Shown here: piece after piece, positions 48,278-56,002 of the stretch
Layout of the letters: each line of letters begins with the position of its first letter
How positions within the stretch are numbered: position 1 is the stretch's first letter
Assembly: GCA_964611805.1 (NCBI GenBank)
Contig: CAZTBG010000001.1
Location: forward strand, 1 to 64,000
Length of the DNA stretch: 64,000 nucleotides
Direction of reading: 5' to 3'
DNA from: W589 sp964611805
GTDB taxonomy: Bacteria > Chloroflexota > Dehalococcoidia > Dehalococcoidales > Fen-1064
Position numbers and translations under genes: made by a program
Notes under the pieces: generated by a model
Seen by the model: only the letters and a program-made list of their open reading frames with translations
Database searches by the model: none
Told to the model about the DNA's origin: nothing

Positions 48278-49050
48278 TTCATCACCTCTTCTACCAGTAG
48301 CCTGTAGGCGTTGGCTCCGTCCGACTTCGGGGCATACGTCAGGATTGACTCTCCGGCTGCCGGGGCCTCCTTGAAACGAACACTTGTGGGAATCGTAGCC
48401 TCAAATATTTTTACCCTGCTGCCAAAAGCCTTCCGGGTAACCTCACTGACCTCGCGGCTATGCAGGGTACGGGAACTGGTCATAGTAAGCAGTATTCCAG
48501 AAACCTCTAAGGTCGGGTTTAGCTTCTCTTTCACCCGATTAATCGTGTTGAACAGCAGCCCAACCCCTTTCATCGCCAGGAAATCGGCCTGTAAGGGAAT
48601 AATCACGCGGTCGGCTGCGGCCAGGGCATTGATTGTCATCAAGCCGAGGCTGGGCAGGCAGTCTATCAGAATAAAGTCATAATGGAACCGCACCGGCTGG
48701 AGCATGTCTCTTAGCATTATCTCCCGGGTGAATGCCCCAACAAGGTCGAGCTCAGCCTGCGACAGCTCTATGTTGGCCGGAACCAGGTCAATAAGCGGGT
48801 TGCTCGTATGAATGATGACGTCACGCACTGTGAGACTACCGTCACCCCTGATGATGCTCGCCAGGGCATCGTAGCCGGTACGTTCCAGACGCTCCGGGTT
48901 ATGCCCCACACTGATGGTAAGGCTGCCCTGCGGGTCCCAATCAACCAGAAGCACCCGCTTGCCATGCTCGCTCAGGCCCTGGGCCAGTGCCGCCGCCGTG
49001 GTCGTCTTACCGACCCCGCCTTTCTGGTTGGCGATACAGATGACAGGCAT
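48274..49050 (-). CDS. parA: ParA-family partition ATPase
   Basis: A 258-residue ParA/Soj-type ATPase that dimerises with ATP on DNA and moves DNA cargo through its partner protein. The deviant Walker A KGGVGKTTTA begins at residue 10, VLLVDWDPQGSLT is motif A', and FILIDCLPSLGLMTINAL is motif B. No N-terminal DNA-binding domain is present, as in type Ib ParA and Soj. I take ATG 49050 (MPVICIANQ), because the frame upstream to 49128 runs through repeat D5; GAGGGAAA lies 7-14 nt upstream. The overlapping partner gene is RHH-like rather than ParB-like. Confidence 0.87.
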   Translation of the reverse strand: MPVICIANQKGGVGKTTTAAALAQGLSEHGKRVLLVDWDPQGSLTISVGHNPERLERTGYDALASIIRGDGSLTVRDVIIHTSNPLIDLVPANIELSQAELDLVGAFTREIMLRDMLQPVRFHYDFILIDCLPSLGLMTINALAAADRVIIPLQADFLAMKGVGLLFNTINRVKEKLNPTLEVSGILLTMTSSRTLHSREVSEVTRKAFGSRVKIFEATIPTSVRFKEAPAAGESILTYAPKSDGANAYRLLVEEVMK

Positions 49051-49088
49051 GTTTTCGATTTCCCTCTGGGCGGATTCTGCACCATTGT

Positions 49089-49126
49089 AACGCAATTGCG
49101 CAATTACGTCAATACTCACTTGCGCC
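49089..49126. repeat. Palindromic repeat D5 (partition-like element), upstream of parA
   Basis: AACGCAATTGCGCAATTACG then TCAATACTCACTTGCGCC. GCGCAATTACGT and TACTCA match D1 and D2. It lies 39-76 bp upstream of the preferred parA start, where an operator for autoregulation would be expected. Confidence 0.65.
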
Positions 49127-49205
49127 ATTTTCTCTCAAGGCATTGACCTGAGCAGCCAGTCCACGTACAATAGTCCTGACACGCAAATCCCGATAAGGAG
49201 TCACC

Positions 49206-50126
49206 TTGAATCTATCAGTCCAGCTCGCCCCCGGGAATGCTAAAGGCCTGCTCCTGGCCAATCCGGTGATGACTGCCTCCGGCACCTTCGGCTACGGCAT
49301 TGAGTATGAGAACCTGTTTGATATCCAGAGGCTGGGGGCTATCGTCTGCAAAGGGACCACCCTTGCGCCCAGAGAAGGTAATCCCCAGCCCCGAATCGTG
49401 GAGACTGCCAGCGGTGTCCTTAATTCCATCGGGCTGCAGAATATCGGTGTTGACGCCCTGATAGCCGAAAAGGCGCCTATCTGGGCAGGCTGGCGCGTGC
49501 CGGTCATCGTCAACATCGCCGGTGAGACGGTTGATGACTACGCCAGTCTGGCCAAGCGGCTGGACGGTGTGGCCGGAATCAGCGGCCTGGAGGTGAACAT
49601 CAGCTGCCCCAATATCAGGGCAGGCGGGGCCGAGTTCGGTGCCAGTCCTGACACCGCCGCCGCTGTAACCGCCGTCGTAAAAAAGACGACCTCTCTGCCT
49701 ATCATGGTCAAGCTCACCCCCAACACCGGTGACATCGTGGCTGTGGCTGTAGCTGTGGCCGGGGCGGGTGCCGATGCAATCTCACTGATAAACACGCTTA
49801 AAGGCATGGCGATAGACATCAGGACACGTAGGCCGATACTGGGCAACATATATGGTGGTCTGTCCGGTCCGGCTGTCAAGCCGGTGGCACTCCACATGGT
49901 CTACCAGGTAGCTGGAGCCGTGGACGTGCCCGTCATCGGTTCCGTCGGTATTCGCACCGCTGACGATGCCATCGAGTTCATCATGGCTGGTGCCAGCGCC
50001 GTCCAGGTAGGAAGTGCCAATCTGACCAGCCCACGGGCAGCTCTCGATGTCCTCGAGGGAATCGAGCGGTTCATGCAGGATGAGAGGATAGGGGACATCA
50101 CCGAGCTTATCGGGTCAGCAAGGTAG
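49206..50126 (+). CDS. pyrD: Dihydroorotate dehydrogenase, catalytic subunit (class 1B type)
   Basis: An FMN enzyme that oxidises dihydroorotate to orotate in pyrimidine synthesis. The 306-residue product has PVMTASGTFGYG near the N-terminus, ISGLEVNISCPNIRAGG with the catalytic Cys that marks class 1, and GADAISLINTLKG plus IGSVGIRTADDAIEFIMAGASAVQVGS as the FMN phosphate site. Class 1B enzymes need a PyrK subunit; none is seen here. The start is TTG 49206 after GATAAGGAG. The last 50 nt or so of the gene are repeated at 51276, downstream of the lipoprotein gene. Confidence 0.93.
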   Translation: MNLSVQLAPGNAKGLLLANPVMTASGTFGYGIEYENLFDIQRLGAIVCKGTTLAPREGNPQPRIVETASGVLNSIGLQNIGVDALIAEKAPIWAGWRVPVIVNIAGETVDDYASLAKRLDGVAGISGLEVNISCPNIRAGGAEFGASPDTAAAVTAVVKKTTSLPIMVKLTPNTGDIVAVAVAVAGAGADAISLINTLKGMAIDIRTRRPILGNIYGGLSGPAVKPVALHMVYQVAGAVDVPVIGSVGIRTADDAIEFIMAGASAVQVGSANLTSPRAALDVLEGIERFMQDERIGDITELIGSAR

Positions 50127-50160
50127 TAATTGCGCATTTGCGCATATGAGCAGATACTCT
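50126..50160. repeat. Palindromic repeat D6 (partition-like element)
   Basis: GTAATTGCGCATTTGCGCAT then ATGAGCAGATACTCT. It begins at the pyrD stop codon and is duplicated as D7 at 51325. Confidence 0.6.
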
Positions 50161-50182
50161 AATTCCCAATCCTGAGTTTTAT

Positions 50183-50275
50183 ATGGTCACAAGACTTTCT
50201 CAATCGCTGGTAGATACCCACGCTTACCCGGAAGTGAGAGAGTTTGACGCTGCCACAGTTGAGGTGATTACACAG
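50183..50275 (+). pseudogene. Remnant of the tatD 5' end
   Basis: The translation LVDTHAYPEVREFDAATVEV matches LVDTHAHLDAGEFDADRDEV of the intact tatD at 51383, including surrounding nucleotides. The metal-binding His-x-His is broken (HAH is HAY). Similarity ends near 50275 although the frame stays open to 50479. It is a decayed copy from the 200-bp duplication. Confidence 0.7.
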
Positions 50276-50521
50276 GTTTGTAATCCCGACATTCGCATCC
50301 AAAGTGTATTCGGCGTTCCTAAAAGAACGGATTGTGTTAATTTTAATTCGCGTGCTATAATTACATCGCCGCTGTTTATTACCGTAGGTCGTTTCGCATA
50401 TCATTCCTGTAGTCGTCGAAAAGCACAGGGCAAGCAGGGCCGGTATGACATGATTCAAAACATGATTAGTCTTGTGTAGTAGGATTATTTTACACTGAAT
50501 ATCAATACAGGGAGGTTCACG

Positions 50522-51235
50522 ATGAAAAAATGGGTATCTCTGGTCGCGGTAATGTCCTTGCTAATGCTGTCTTGCTCGAGTTTGGCTGCCTGCGGTGGCG
50601 AGAAAGCTGTGGGTGAGCAGGAAGAGGAGGAAGAAGAAGAAGAGGAGGAGGAGGAGGAGGAAGAAGAGGAGGAGGAAGAAGAAGAGGAGGAAGAAACACT
50701 ATCTGACATCCTGGCTCTGGGAATCAATCTACCCGCCGTACAATACGACCAGAGCATCACTGCTCCCGGGCAGGCAACGGTTGCAATGACAGTTTTCATG
50801 GAGGGGTCGAAGCTTCGGATTGAAATGGTTGCTGGAGGACAGACAACGATTCAGCTGATAGACTACGACGCTATGGTAATGTATATGTACATGCCAGCAC
50901 AGAGCATGGCGATGGAAATGGACATGAGCAGCTTTGGAGGGGTTGGCAGCAAAGCGGCTCAGGACATCGAACAGTATCATCCAACGGTTCTCGGTACCGA
51001 GACTCTGGACGGGAAGAGCTGCCTTGTCGTTAGATACACCTACTCCACCGCTCAAGGAACAGTAACCGTGAAGCAGTGGATATGGAAAGAGCACGGCTTT
51101 CCAATCCGTACTGAGACAACAGTCCAGGGCCAGTTAACGGTAATGGAGATAACAAATATAGTGTTTGGCGATATCCCGAACAGCATATTCGAGTTACCGG
51201 CAGGTGTCCAGATAATGGAGATGCCTGGCTCATGA
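50522..51235 (+). CDS. Lipoprotein with 25-residue polyglutamate tract
   Basis: A 237-residue exported protein. The signal peptide MKKWVSLVAVMSLLMLSC ends at lipobox LAAC (Cys24). After GGEKAVGEQ comes an uninterrupted run of 25 Glu (residues 34-58, codons GAA and GAG mixed). Then one beta-rich domain (ATVAMTVFMEGSKLRIEMV, MVMYMYMPAQSMAMEMDM, VKQWIWKEHGFPIRTETTV) resembles DUF4412/LolA-like domains. The Glu tract is probably a linker, and its repeats may change length by slippage. The gene lies within the pyrD/tatD duplication and so probably arrived later than its neighbours. The ribosome binding site is GGGAGG. Confidence 0.85.
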   Translation: MKKWVSLVAVMSLLMLSCSSLAACGGEKAVGEQEEEEEEEEEEEEEEEEEEEEEEEEETLSDILALGINLPAVQYDQSITAPGQATVAMTVFMEGSKLRIEMVAGGQTTIQLIDYDAMVMYMYMPAQSMAMEMDMSSFGGVGSKAAQDIEQYHPTVLGTETLDGKSCLVVRYTYSTAQGTVTVKQWIWKEHGFPIRTETTVQGQLTVMEITNIVFGDIPNSIFELPAGVQIMEMPGS

Positions 51236-51275
51236 TGTAAAAGCTAGGCTACTCGAGAAAGAGGTAACTACACGA

Positions 51276-51471
51276 GATAAGAGGGGATAGGGGATATCAC
51301 CGAGCTTATCGGGTCAGCAAAGTAGTAACTGCGTAATTGCGCATATGAGCATCTGCTCTAAATCACAAATACTGAGTGCTAGATGACTACGGAGACTGCT
51401 GGTTTACTGGTAGATACCCACGCTCACCTGGATGCAGGCGAGTTCGACGCCGACCGTGACGAGGTGATTAC
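51276..51471 (+). repeat. Direct duplication, copy 2 (pyrD end fragment, D7, tatD start)
   Basis: Second member of the pair described at 50079. Here the pyrD part is the orphan fragment (GGATATCACCGAGCTTATCG with no gene in front) and the tatD part is intact and functional. This reciprocal decay shows that the ancestral order was pyrD-D-tatD. Weaker similarity may extend left to about 51251. Confidence 0.75.
51325..51359. repeat. Palindromic repeat D7 (partition-like element)
   Basis: GTAACTGCGTAATTGCGCAT then ATGAGCATCTGCTCT. GCGTAATTGCGCATATGAGC shares the core AATTGCGCA with all other D copies. It is the duplicate of D6 and lies 24 bp upstream of tatD. Confidence 0.65.
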
Positions 51472-52180
51472 CCGGGCACGTGATGCCAGCGTCAGTACAA
51501 TTATCACCGTCGGTACTGGCGTTGAGTCAGGCCACCGCTCAACCGAACTGGCGGAGCAGTACCAGGGCATCCTGGCAGTCATCGGTATTCACCCCCATGC
51601 CGCCAGCACCGCCACCGAGGCAGATATCACCGCTATTGCCCGGCTGGCCAAACATCCTAAAGTAGTCGCCATCGGTGAAATCGGGCTGGACTTTTACCGG
51701 AACTACTCACCCCGTGATAGCCAGTTCAGGACCCTGAAGTGGCAGCTCGACCTGGCAGCCCGGCTGGGCCTGCCGGTGGTCATCCACTGCCGACAGGCTC
51801 ACGAAGAGATGTTGAATGTCCTGCGCGACTGGACCGCCCGGCATAAAGAACGACAATCGCCCGGCGTTATCCACTGCTTCCAGGGCGATACCCGAACCAC
51901 CCGACAGTACCTGGAGATGGGATTCTACCTCTCCCTAGGCGGCTACATTACCTACCCCGCCAACAGCAACGCCCACGATGTTATCAGGAGCATTCCGGCA
52001 GACAGGTTGATAGTCGAGACCGACTGCCCATACCTGGCACCACAACATTACCGCGGTCGGCGTAACGAGCCAGCCTACGTGCGGTACACCGCCGAGGAAT
52101 TAGCCAGAATCAGGGGCGTCCCTTTCGAGACAATTGCACAAGAGACCACCGAGAACGCCCGCCGCCTCTTCGGCTGGTAG
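51383..52180 (+). CDS. tatD: TatD-family metal-dependent deoxyribonuclease
   Basis: A 265-residue TIM-barrel hydrolase. LVDTHAHLDAGEFDADRDEV provides the H-x-H metal ligands, VVAIGEIGLDFYRNYSPRDSQ the catalytic Glu, LPVVIHCRQAHEEML and GVIHCFQGD the His ligands, and RLIVETDCPYLAPQHYRG the catalytic Asp. TatD acts as a 3'-5' DNase/RNase in DNA repair. ATG 51383 has no strong ribosome binding site. It is followed 9 nt later by yggU. Confidence 0.93.
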   Translation: MTTETAGLLVDTHAHLDAGEFDADRDEVITRARDASVSTIITVGTGVESGHRSTELAEQYQGILAVIGIHPHAASTATEADITAIARLAKHPKVVAIGEIGLDFYRNYSPRDSQFRTLKWQLDLAARLGLPVVIHCRQAHEEMLNVLRDWTARHKERQSPGVIHCFQGDTRTTRQYLEMGFYLSLGGYITYPANSNAHDVIRSIPADRLIVETDCPYLAPQHYRGRRNEPAYVRYTAEELARIRGVPFETIAQETTENARRLFGW

Positions 52181-52189
52181 GGAACAATC

Positions 52190-52471
52190 ATGTCTATAGA
52201 AAAATCTGCCAGAATCACCGTCCGCGTCCAGCCAAACGCGAAGCGAAATGAGATAGTCCGCCTTGAGGATAACGTCCTCTACCTGCGCATCGCGGCGCCG
52301 CCGGTGAAGGGTAAGGCGAACGCGGCTTTGCTCGCCTTCCTCAGCGATATCCTGGGAGTGAGCAAGTCCCACCTGTCAATCGAAAAGGGCGCTACCAGTC
52401 GCATGAAGGCAATTGCCGTTGAGGGATTGACTCAGAAAGAGGTTATAGCATCGCTCGATAGTTTGTGTTGA
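52190..52471 (+). CDS. yggU: DUF167/YggU-family protein
   Basis: A 93-residue alpha/beta protein of the conserved UPF0235 family. ARITVRVQPNAKRNEIVRL and APPVKGKANAALLAFLSDILGV match the family, which is widespread and of unclear function. It lies close to tatD and probably shares its transcript. Confidence 0.9.
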   Translation: MSIEKSARITVRVQPNAKRNEIVRLEDNVLYLRIAAPPVKGKANAALLAFLSDILGVSKSHLSIEKGATSRMKAIAVEGLTQKEVIASLDSLC

Positions 52472-52542
52472 TGGGCAGCATGGCTCATTGTTCAGTACTT
52501 TTAAGTAAGAGTTGGGCCCTGGTACGAGTCTTGATGGCAACT

Positions 52543-53241
52543 CTAAGTCCAGCCCTCTCCTGTGAGCTTATCGTGCAGTTCGTCAGGATGGTGGCGACAT
52601 CGGTATTCCAAACGGCTTGACTCGGTATGAGCTTTACTATAGGGCCACCCTTTGGCCATTCGATTTCGCTCGTGAAGTTCGTGTAGCAGCACATAACCAC
52701 GCTCCGATTCGACTATGGCATCATCAATCCAGACTTCATTTTCAGGCACGAATTCGTAAACATAATCGTGGCCGCCTTCTGTAAAGTCGATATCAAATAC
52801 GCTGCGCACCAGACTCCCATTAACAATCCAGACGCTTACGCCGTTCTCCAGCTTCTTCCAAAGCCTCTCGTGTACATCTCTCCCATCCGGCAATCTTTGC
52901 CCACGGTGGGTCAAGCGGACTACGTCTCCAGCGCGGCGGCGCTCCTTCCTTTCCTCCTGATCAGCCTTCGGTAAAGCCCTTTCGTACGGCATGCCTTCCG
53001 CCATGAGGCGGTACTCCATCAGAAGATGGTCAATGAAGAATTGCCGCTCATCATGCTGGGCTTCGTGGTCAATCCAAAGCTCGTTCACTGGAATATAAGG
53101 GTAGCGATAATGTTGACCGAAGTTAGTGAATTCTTCATCGATGTGGCTACGAATGTAAGTCCCGTCCACAATCCAGACTTGGAGATCGCCACGTTCCTCC
53201 ACCTTTTCGATGTAAGCCGGTTTTAGCGATGCAGTCATCAT
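52543..53241 (-). CDS. Protein with two tandem copies of an uncharacterised domain
   Basis: A 232-residue soluble protein built from two copies of an 80-90-residue unit. Copy 1 has VWIVDGTYIRSHIDEEFTNF, VNELWIDHEA and FIDHLLMEYRLMAEGMPYERA. Copy 2 has VWIVNGSLVRSVFDIDFTEG, ENEVWIDDAI and LLHELHERNRMAKGWPYSKA. The unit shows W-I-V-x-G-x-x-V/I-R, then a W-I-D strand and a helix with His/Glu (HELHER) that could bind metal. I do not recognise a named domain. It is monocistronic on the minus strand between yggU and a hydrolase. Confidence 0.7.
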   Translation of the reverse strand: MMTASLKPAYIEKVEERGDLQVWIVDGTYIRSHIDEEFTNFGQHYRYPYIPVNELWIDHEAQHDERQFFIDHLLMEYRLMAEGMPYERALPKADQEERKERRRAGDVVRLTHRGQRLPDGRDVHERLWKKLENGVSVWIVNGSLVRSVFDIDFTEGGHDYVYEFVPENEVWIDDAIVESERGYVLLHELHERNRMAKGWPYSKAHTESSRLEYRCRHHPDELHDKLTGEGWT

Positions 53242-53418
53242 TCATTCCCCTTCACCGTCCGCGTCTCATACATAGTCTAGATTATCACAACAATAACCTA
53301 TCACGAGGAAGCATATCACCTTAACTGCTGACGAATCAAACTGCATACGTGAATAGGCTGTTTCGCCACAATGCCATCCATCCAGCATTAAAATGCAGAG
53401 GTAACAAAATGAGTGTTG

Positions 53419-54222
53419 CTAAAGGCCATTCACATAGCTGAGAAATGTCCTTACCACCATGTGGAACTTAGGGTCGGGCACGGCTGTCAGGTGGTCTTTA
53501 CCCTCAATCTGAAAATGACACCCGTTGGGAACCATCATGGCCAGACTGGCCCTGTCGCCACGGACTAAATCGTCATTCCCGATAACCGTCATCAACGGCA
53601 CCGAGATAGAGCGGAGCTTTTGCTCCAGGGTATCCCTGTCCATCTCGGCAACGGGCCACTTATTTTTCTCTGAGCCCATTCTGATAGCCGCCAGTGCCTT
53701 CAGGTCGGCCTGATTTTCTTCGGCAACCCTGCGGAACTCTCGTCCTAATCGATTGCGCGGGTCGATTTCATCCATACTATCAGCCATAAGCGCCTCAAGT
53801 ATACGCTGACCCCGCCGGGCCTCGCGCTCTGCCTCGTCGGGGTCTCGCAGGCCAAAACCACCGAGAATCACCGACCTGACCCGTTCAGGATGAGTTAACA
53901 CCATGTTCAGGGAGATACTTGACCCCATAGAGTAGCCAAGGATGTTGGCCTTCTCGATTCCCAGATGGTCCATCAGGCCGATAACATCATCGAGCATCTT
54001 GGCACCGTACATTTCGGGTTCATAAGGTTTATCGCTTTCCCCATGCCCCCGGCAGTCTATCATGACACAGCGGTTTTCCGTCTTAAGGGCGTCTGTCATT
54101 CCCGGACGTTTCCAGTTACCCTCAAAGCTAGACTCAAAGCCATGAATCATGACTACCTCTGGTCCGTTCCCCTCGACCTCATAATGAATACTGAGTCCGT
54201 CTTGGCTCTTAAAATACGGCAT
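53419..54222 (-). CDS. Alpha/beta hydrolase
   Basis: A 267-residue alpha/beta hydrolase. EVVMIHGFESSFEGNWKRPG contains the HGF oxyanion motif, MIDCRGHGESDKP follows, and the nucleophile elbow is ANILGYSMGSSISL (G-Y-S-M-G). VIGNDDLVRGD supplies the Asp and GKDHLTAV the His. ATG 54222 is chosen for its good ribosome binding site (AAGGAAAGAACGG); upstream ATG 54240 is unlikely. Substrate unknown. Confidence 0.85.
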   Translation of the reverse strand: MPYFKSQDGLSIHYEVEGNGPEVVMIHGFESSFEGNWKRPGMTDALKTENRCVMIDCRGHGESDKPYEPEMYGAKMLDDVIGLMDHLGIEKANILGYSMGSSISLNMVLTHPERVRSVILGGFGLRDPDEAEREARRGQRILEALMADSMDEIDPRNRLGREFRRVAEENQADLKALAAIRMGSEKNKWPVAEMDRDTLEQKLRSISVPLMTVIGNDDLVRGDRASLAMMVPNGCHFQIEGKDHLTAVPDPKFHMVVRTFLSYVNGL

Positions 54223-54349
54223 CCGTTCTTTCCTTCTCATTCATTTTTCCGTCATCATGGCACAGGACACCACGGACGTCAACATTCATGTGGATAGATA
54301 TCTGTTGGCGATGCTAGTGAAGGTGCGAGTGTATGTTACGGTTTACATA

Positions 54350-54458
54350 CGTCATTGCGAGGAACATAGTGACGAAGCAATCTTGCCTATTAGGTTGCTT
54401 CGTCTCCTGCCCGCTGTCCATCCGGGACTATGGCAGGCGGGTCGGCTCGCAATGACAG
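54350..54458. repeat. Dispersed repeat, family C copy 5 (double form)
   Basis: CGTCATTGCGAGGAACATAG and GACGAAGCAATCT form one half. The mirror half is AGGTTGCTTCGTCTCCTGCC ... GACTATGGCAGGCGGGTCGG and CTCGCAATGACA. The two halves are inverted, giving a long foldback of about 110 nt. The 331-nt gap 54223-54553 contains it and no gene. Confidence 0.7.
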
Positions 54459-54553
54459 AAGAGGAAATGCCATATCACCAGCCAATCGAAGGAGCCAACA
54501 GGTTTGCACACAACGCATGCTGGTGATAAGATTGGGTAACATCATCAACTTTT

Positions 54554-55879
54554 TTGTCTTCACAGCTTACTGTGCCTAAAAGTCTAAGCCCAGGTTCACC
54601 GGAATCAGGCCACGGCGCTGGACAGGATGCCAATCAGAAACACTCAAGAGTGTTCTACGGCTGGTACCTTGTGGGTGCCTGCGTATTCATCATACTCTAT
54701 ACGGGCGGTGTCGTTAGCTTCGGATTTACCGCTGTTTTTGAACCCATAGCCGATGAGTTTGGCTGGAGCTATGCCCAAATCTCGCTCGCCTCTTCGCTAC
54801 GCGGCCTTGAAATGGGCCTTCTGGCGCCTCTCATGGGGCTCCTCGTCGACCGCCTGGGCCCGAGAAGACTAATCTTTTCGGGCGGCATTTTAATGAGCCT
54901 GGGCTTTCTATTGCTGAGCCGCGTCTCCTCTATTGCCACTTTCTATGGAGCCTTTGCTCTGTTATCAATTGGCATGAGTACGTGTACCGGAACCGTGCTC
55001 ATGACGGCGGTGAACAACTGGTTTCGCCGGAAGGCCGGAGTGGCCACGGGCATTGTCGCCAGTGGATTCGGTCTCGGAGGCCTCCTCATTCCTGCAGTTA
55101 CCAGCCTGGCTGACGCATTTCAGTGGCGAGCGGCCATGCTTATTATCGGCCTCGGTATACTGGCCATAGTTTTGCCACTGTCACTGGTGGTCCGGCACAA
55201 GCCCGAGCATTACGGCTACCAACTCGACGGTGAGGCAATTAGCCCCATGGAGTCGGGGGAGACTCATGTCACACCAGCAATTGCGGAAATCAATGTCTCC
55301 GCCAGGCAAGCACTCATTGGCAGGGCTTTCTGGCACGTGGCAATTGCCTCCATGTGCCACTCATTTGTGATAGGTTCTGTAGTGACACACATGATGCCGT
55401 ATCTCAGCAGTCTCGGAATCACCAGGTCTACCTCCAGTATGGTGGCCCTTGTTCTACCGGTTGCCAGCATCGGAGGTCGTCTTGGCAGCGGTTGGCTCAG
55501 TGACAGGCTGGGCAGGAGATATATATTCGCCGCCAGCTTTGCACTGATGACGGCAGGACTACTCTTTTTCAGCCAGGTTACAGCGGGAATGATGTGGCTG
55601 GTAGTGCCTTTTGTCATTACTTTTAGCCTGGGGTGGGGATGCAGTGTCACTTCAAGAATAGCCGTACTGCGGGAATACTTCGGCAGGGGCAGTTTCGGTG
55701 CAATTCTCGGCTTTACATCAGGCATAATGATGCTGGGGAACATAGCCGGTGCTCCGCTGGCCGGGTGGATATATGATACCTGGGGTAGCTATCAGGGCGC
55801 ATGGCTGAGCTTTGGTGCCCTTACCCTTATGGGAATGGTGCTGATACTTACCACCCCCTCTCCCGGCCATGCTGCCTGA
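54554..55879 (+). CDS. MFS transporter, monocarboxylate/oxalate type
   Basis: A 441-residue major-facilitator carrier with 12 hydrophobic segments. YGWYLVGACVFIILYTGG opens segment 1, SLRGLEMGLLAPLMGLLVDRLGPRRLI is the loop 2-3 motif, and GRLGSGWLSDRLGRRYIF the matching second-half loop. These resemble MCT/OFA-type monocarboxylate carriers, which move small organic acids with protons. The start is uncertain: TTG 54554 or GTG 54572. It is the only visible sugar- or acid-type carrier here. Substrate unknown. Confidence 0.85.
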   Translation: MSSQLTVPKSLSPGSPESGHGAGQDANQKHSRVFYGWYLVGACVFIILYTGGVVSFGFTAVFEPIADEFGWSYAQISLASSLRGLEMGLLAPLMGLLVDRLGPRRLIFSGGILMSLGFLLLSRVSSIATFYGAFALLSIGMSTCTGTVLMTAVNNWFRRKAGVATGIVASGFGLGGLLIPAVTSLADAFQWRAAMLIIGLGILAIVLPLSLVVRHKPEHYGYQLDGEAISPMESGETHVTPAIAEINVSARQALIGRAFWHVAIASMCHSFVIGSVVTHMMPYLSSLGITRSTSSMVALVLPVASIGGRLGSGWLSDRLGRRYIFAASFALMTAGLLFFSQVTAGMMWLVVPFVITFSLGWGCSVTSRIAVLREYFGRGSFGAILGFTSGIMMLGNIAGAPLAGWIYDTWGSYQGAWLSFGALTLMGMVLILTTPSPGHAA

Positions 55880-56002
55880 CATAAACCGTGAAGACTCCCG
55901 CCAACCGGCGGTAAGCAATGGCGGTCTTTGATTTATCAACCAACAAAATGTATGATACATCCACACAAGGAAGAAATCAGTCGTAGCGAAGGGAGGCGAG
56001 AA

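Larger units (their letters stand above)
50079..50275 (+). repeat. Direct duplication, copy 1 (pyrD end, D6, tatD start)
   Basis: About 197 nt covering the final codons of pyrD, repeat D6 and a degenerate start of tatD. The intact counterpart lies at 51276-51471. Blocks such as ATCACCGAGCTTATCGGGTC and CTGGTAGATACCCACGCT are identical, whereas the tatD part has drifted. The copies are 1.2 kb apart and bracket the lipoprotein gene. The rest of the gap to 50521 holds no other gene. Confidence 0.75.

Noticed and set aside
49051..49128. Extended N-terminus of ParA from ATG 49128
   Set aside because: The extra 26 residues are translated from repeat D5 and the upstream region, and ParA proteins begin shortly before the Walker A as at 49050.
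50183..50479. A complete 98-codon gene downstream of pyrD
   Set aside because: Only the first 30 codons or so match anything, namely the start of tatD, and the metal-binding motif is broken; the rest is unselected sequence.
50485..50799. Reverse-strand ORF with a long serine run
   Set aside because: It is the complement of the poly-Glu codons of the lipoprotein gene; the forward frame has a lipobox and a ribosome binding site.
44026..51359. A CRISPR array made of the D repeats
   Set aside because: Copies are 0.9-1.6 kb apart with genes between, are not identical and have no cas genes nearby.
54257..54526. Forward ORF of about 89 codons between two genes
   Set aside because: It is built mostly from a family C repeat and has no ribosome binding site or conserved features.
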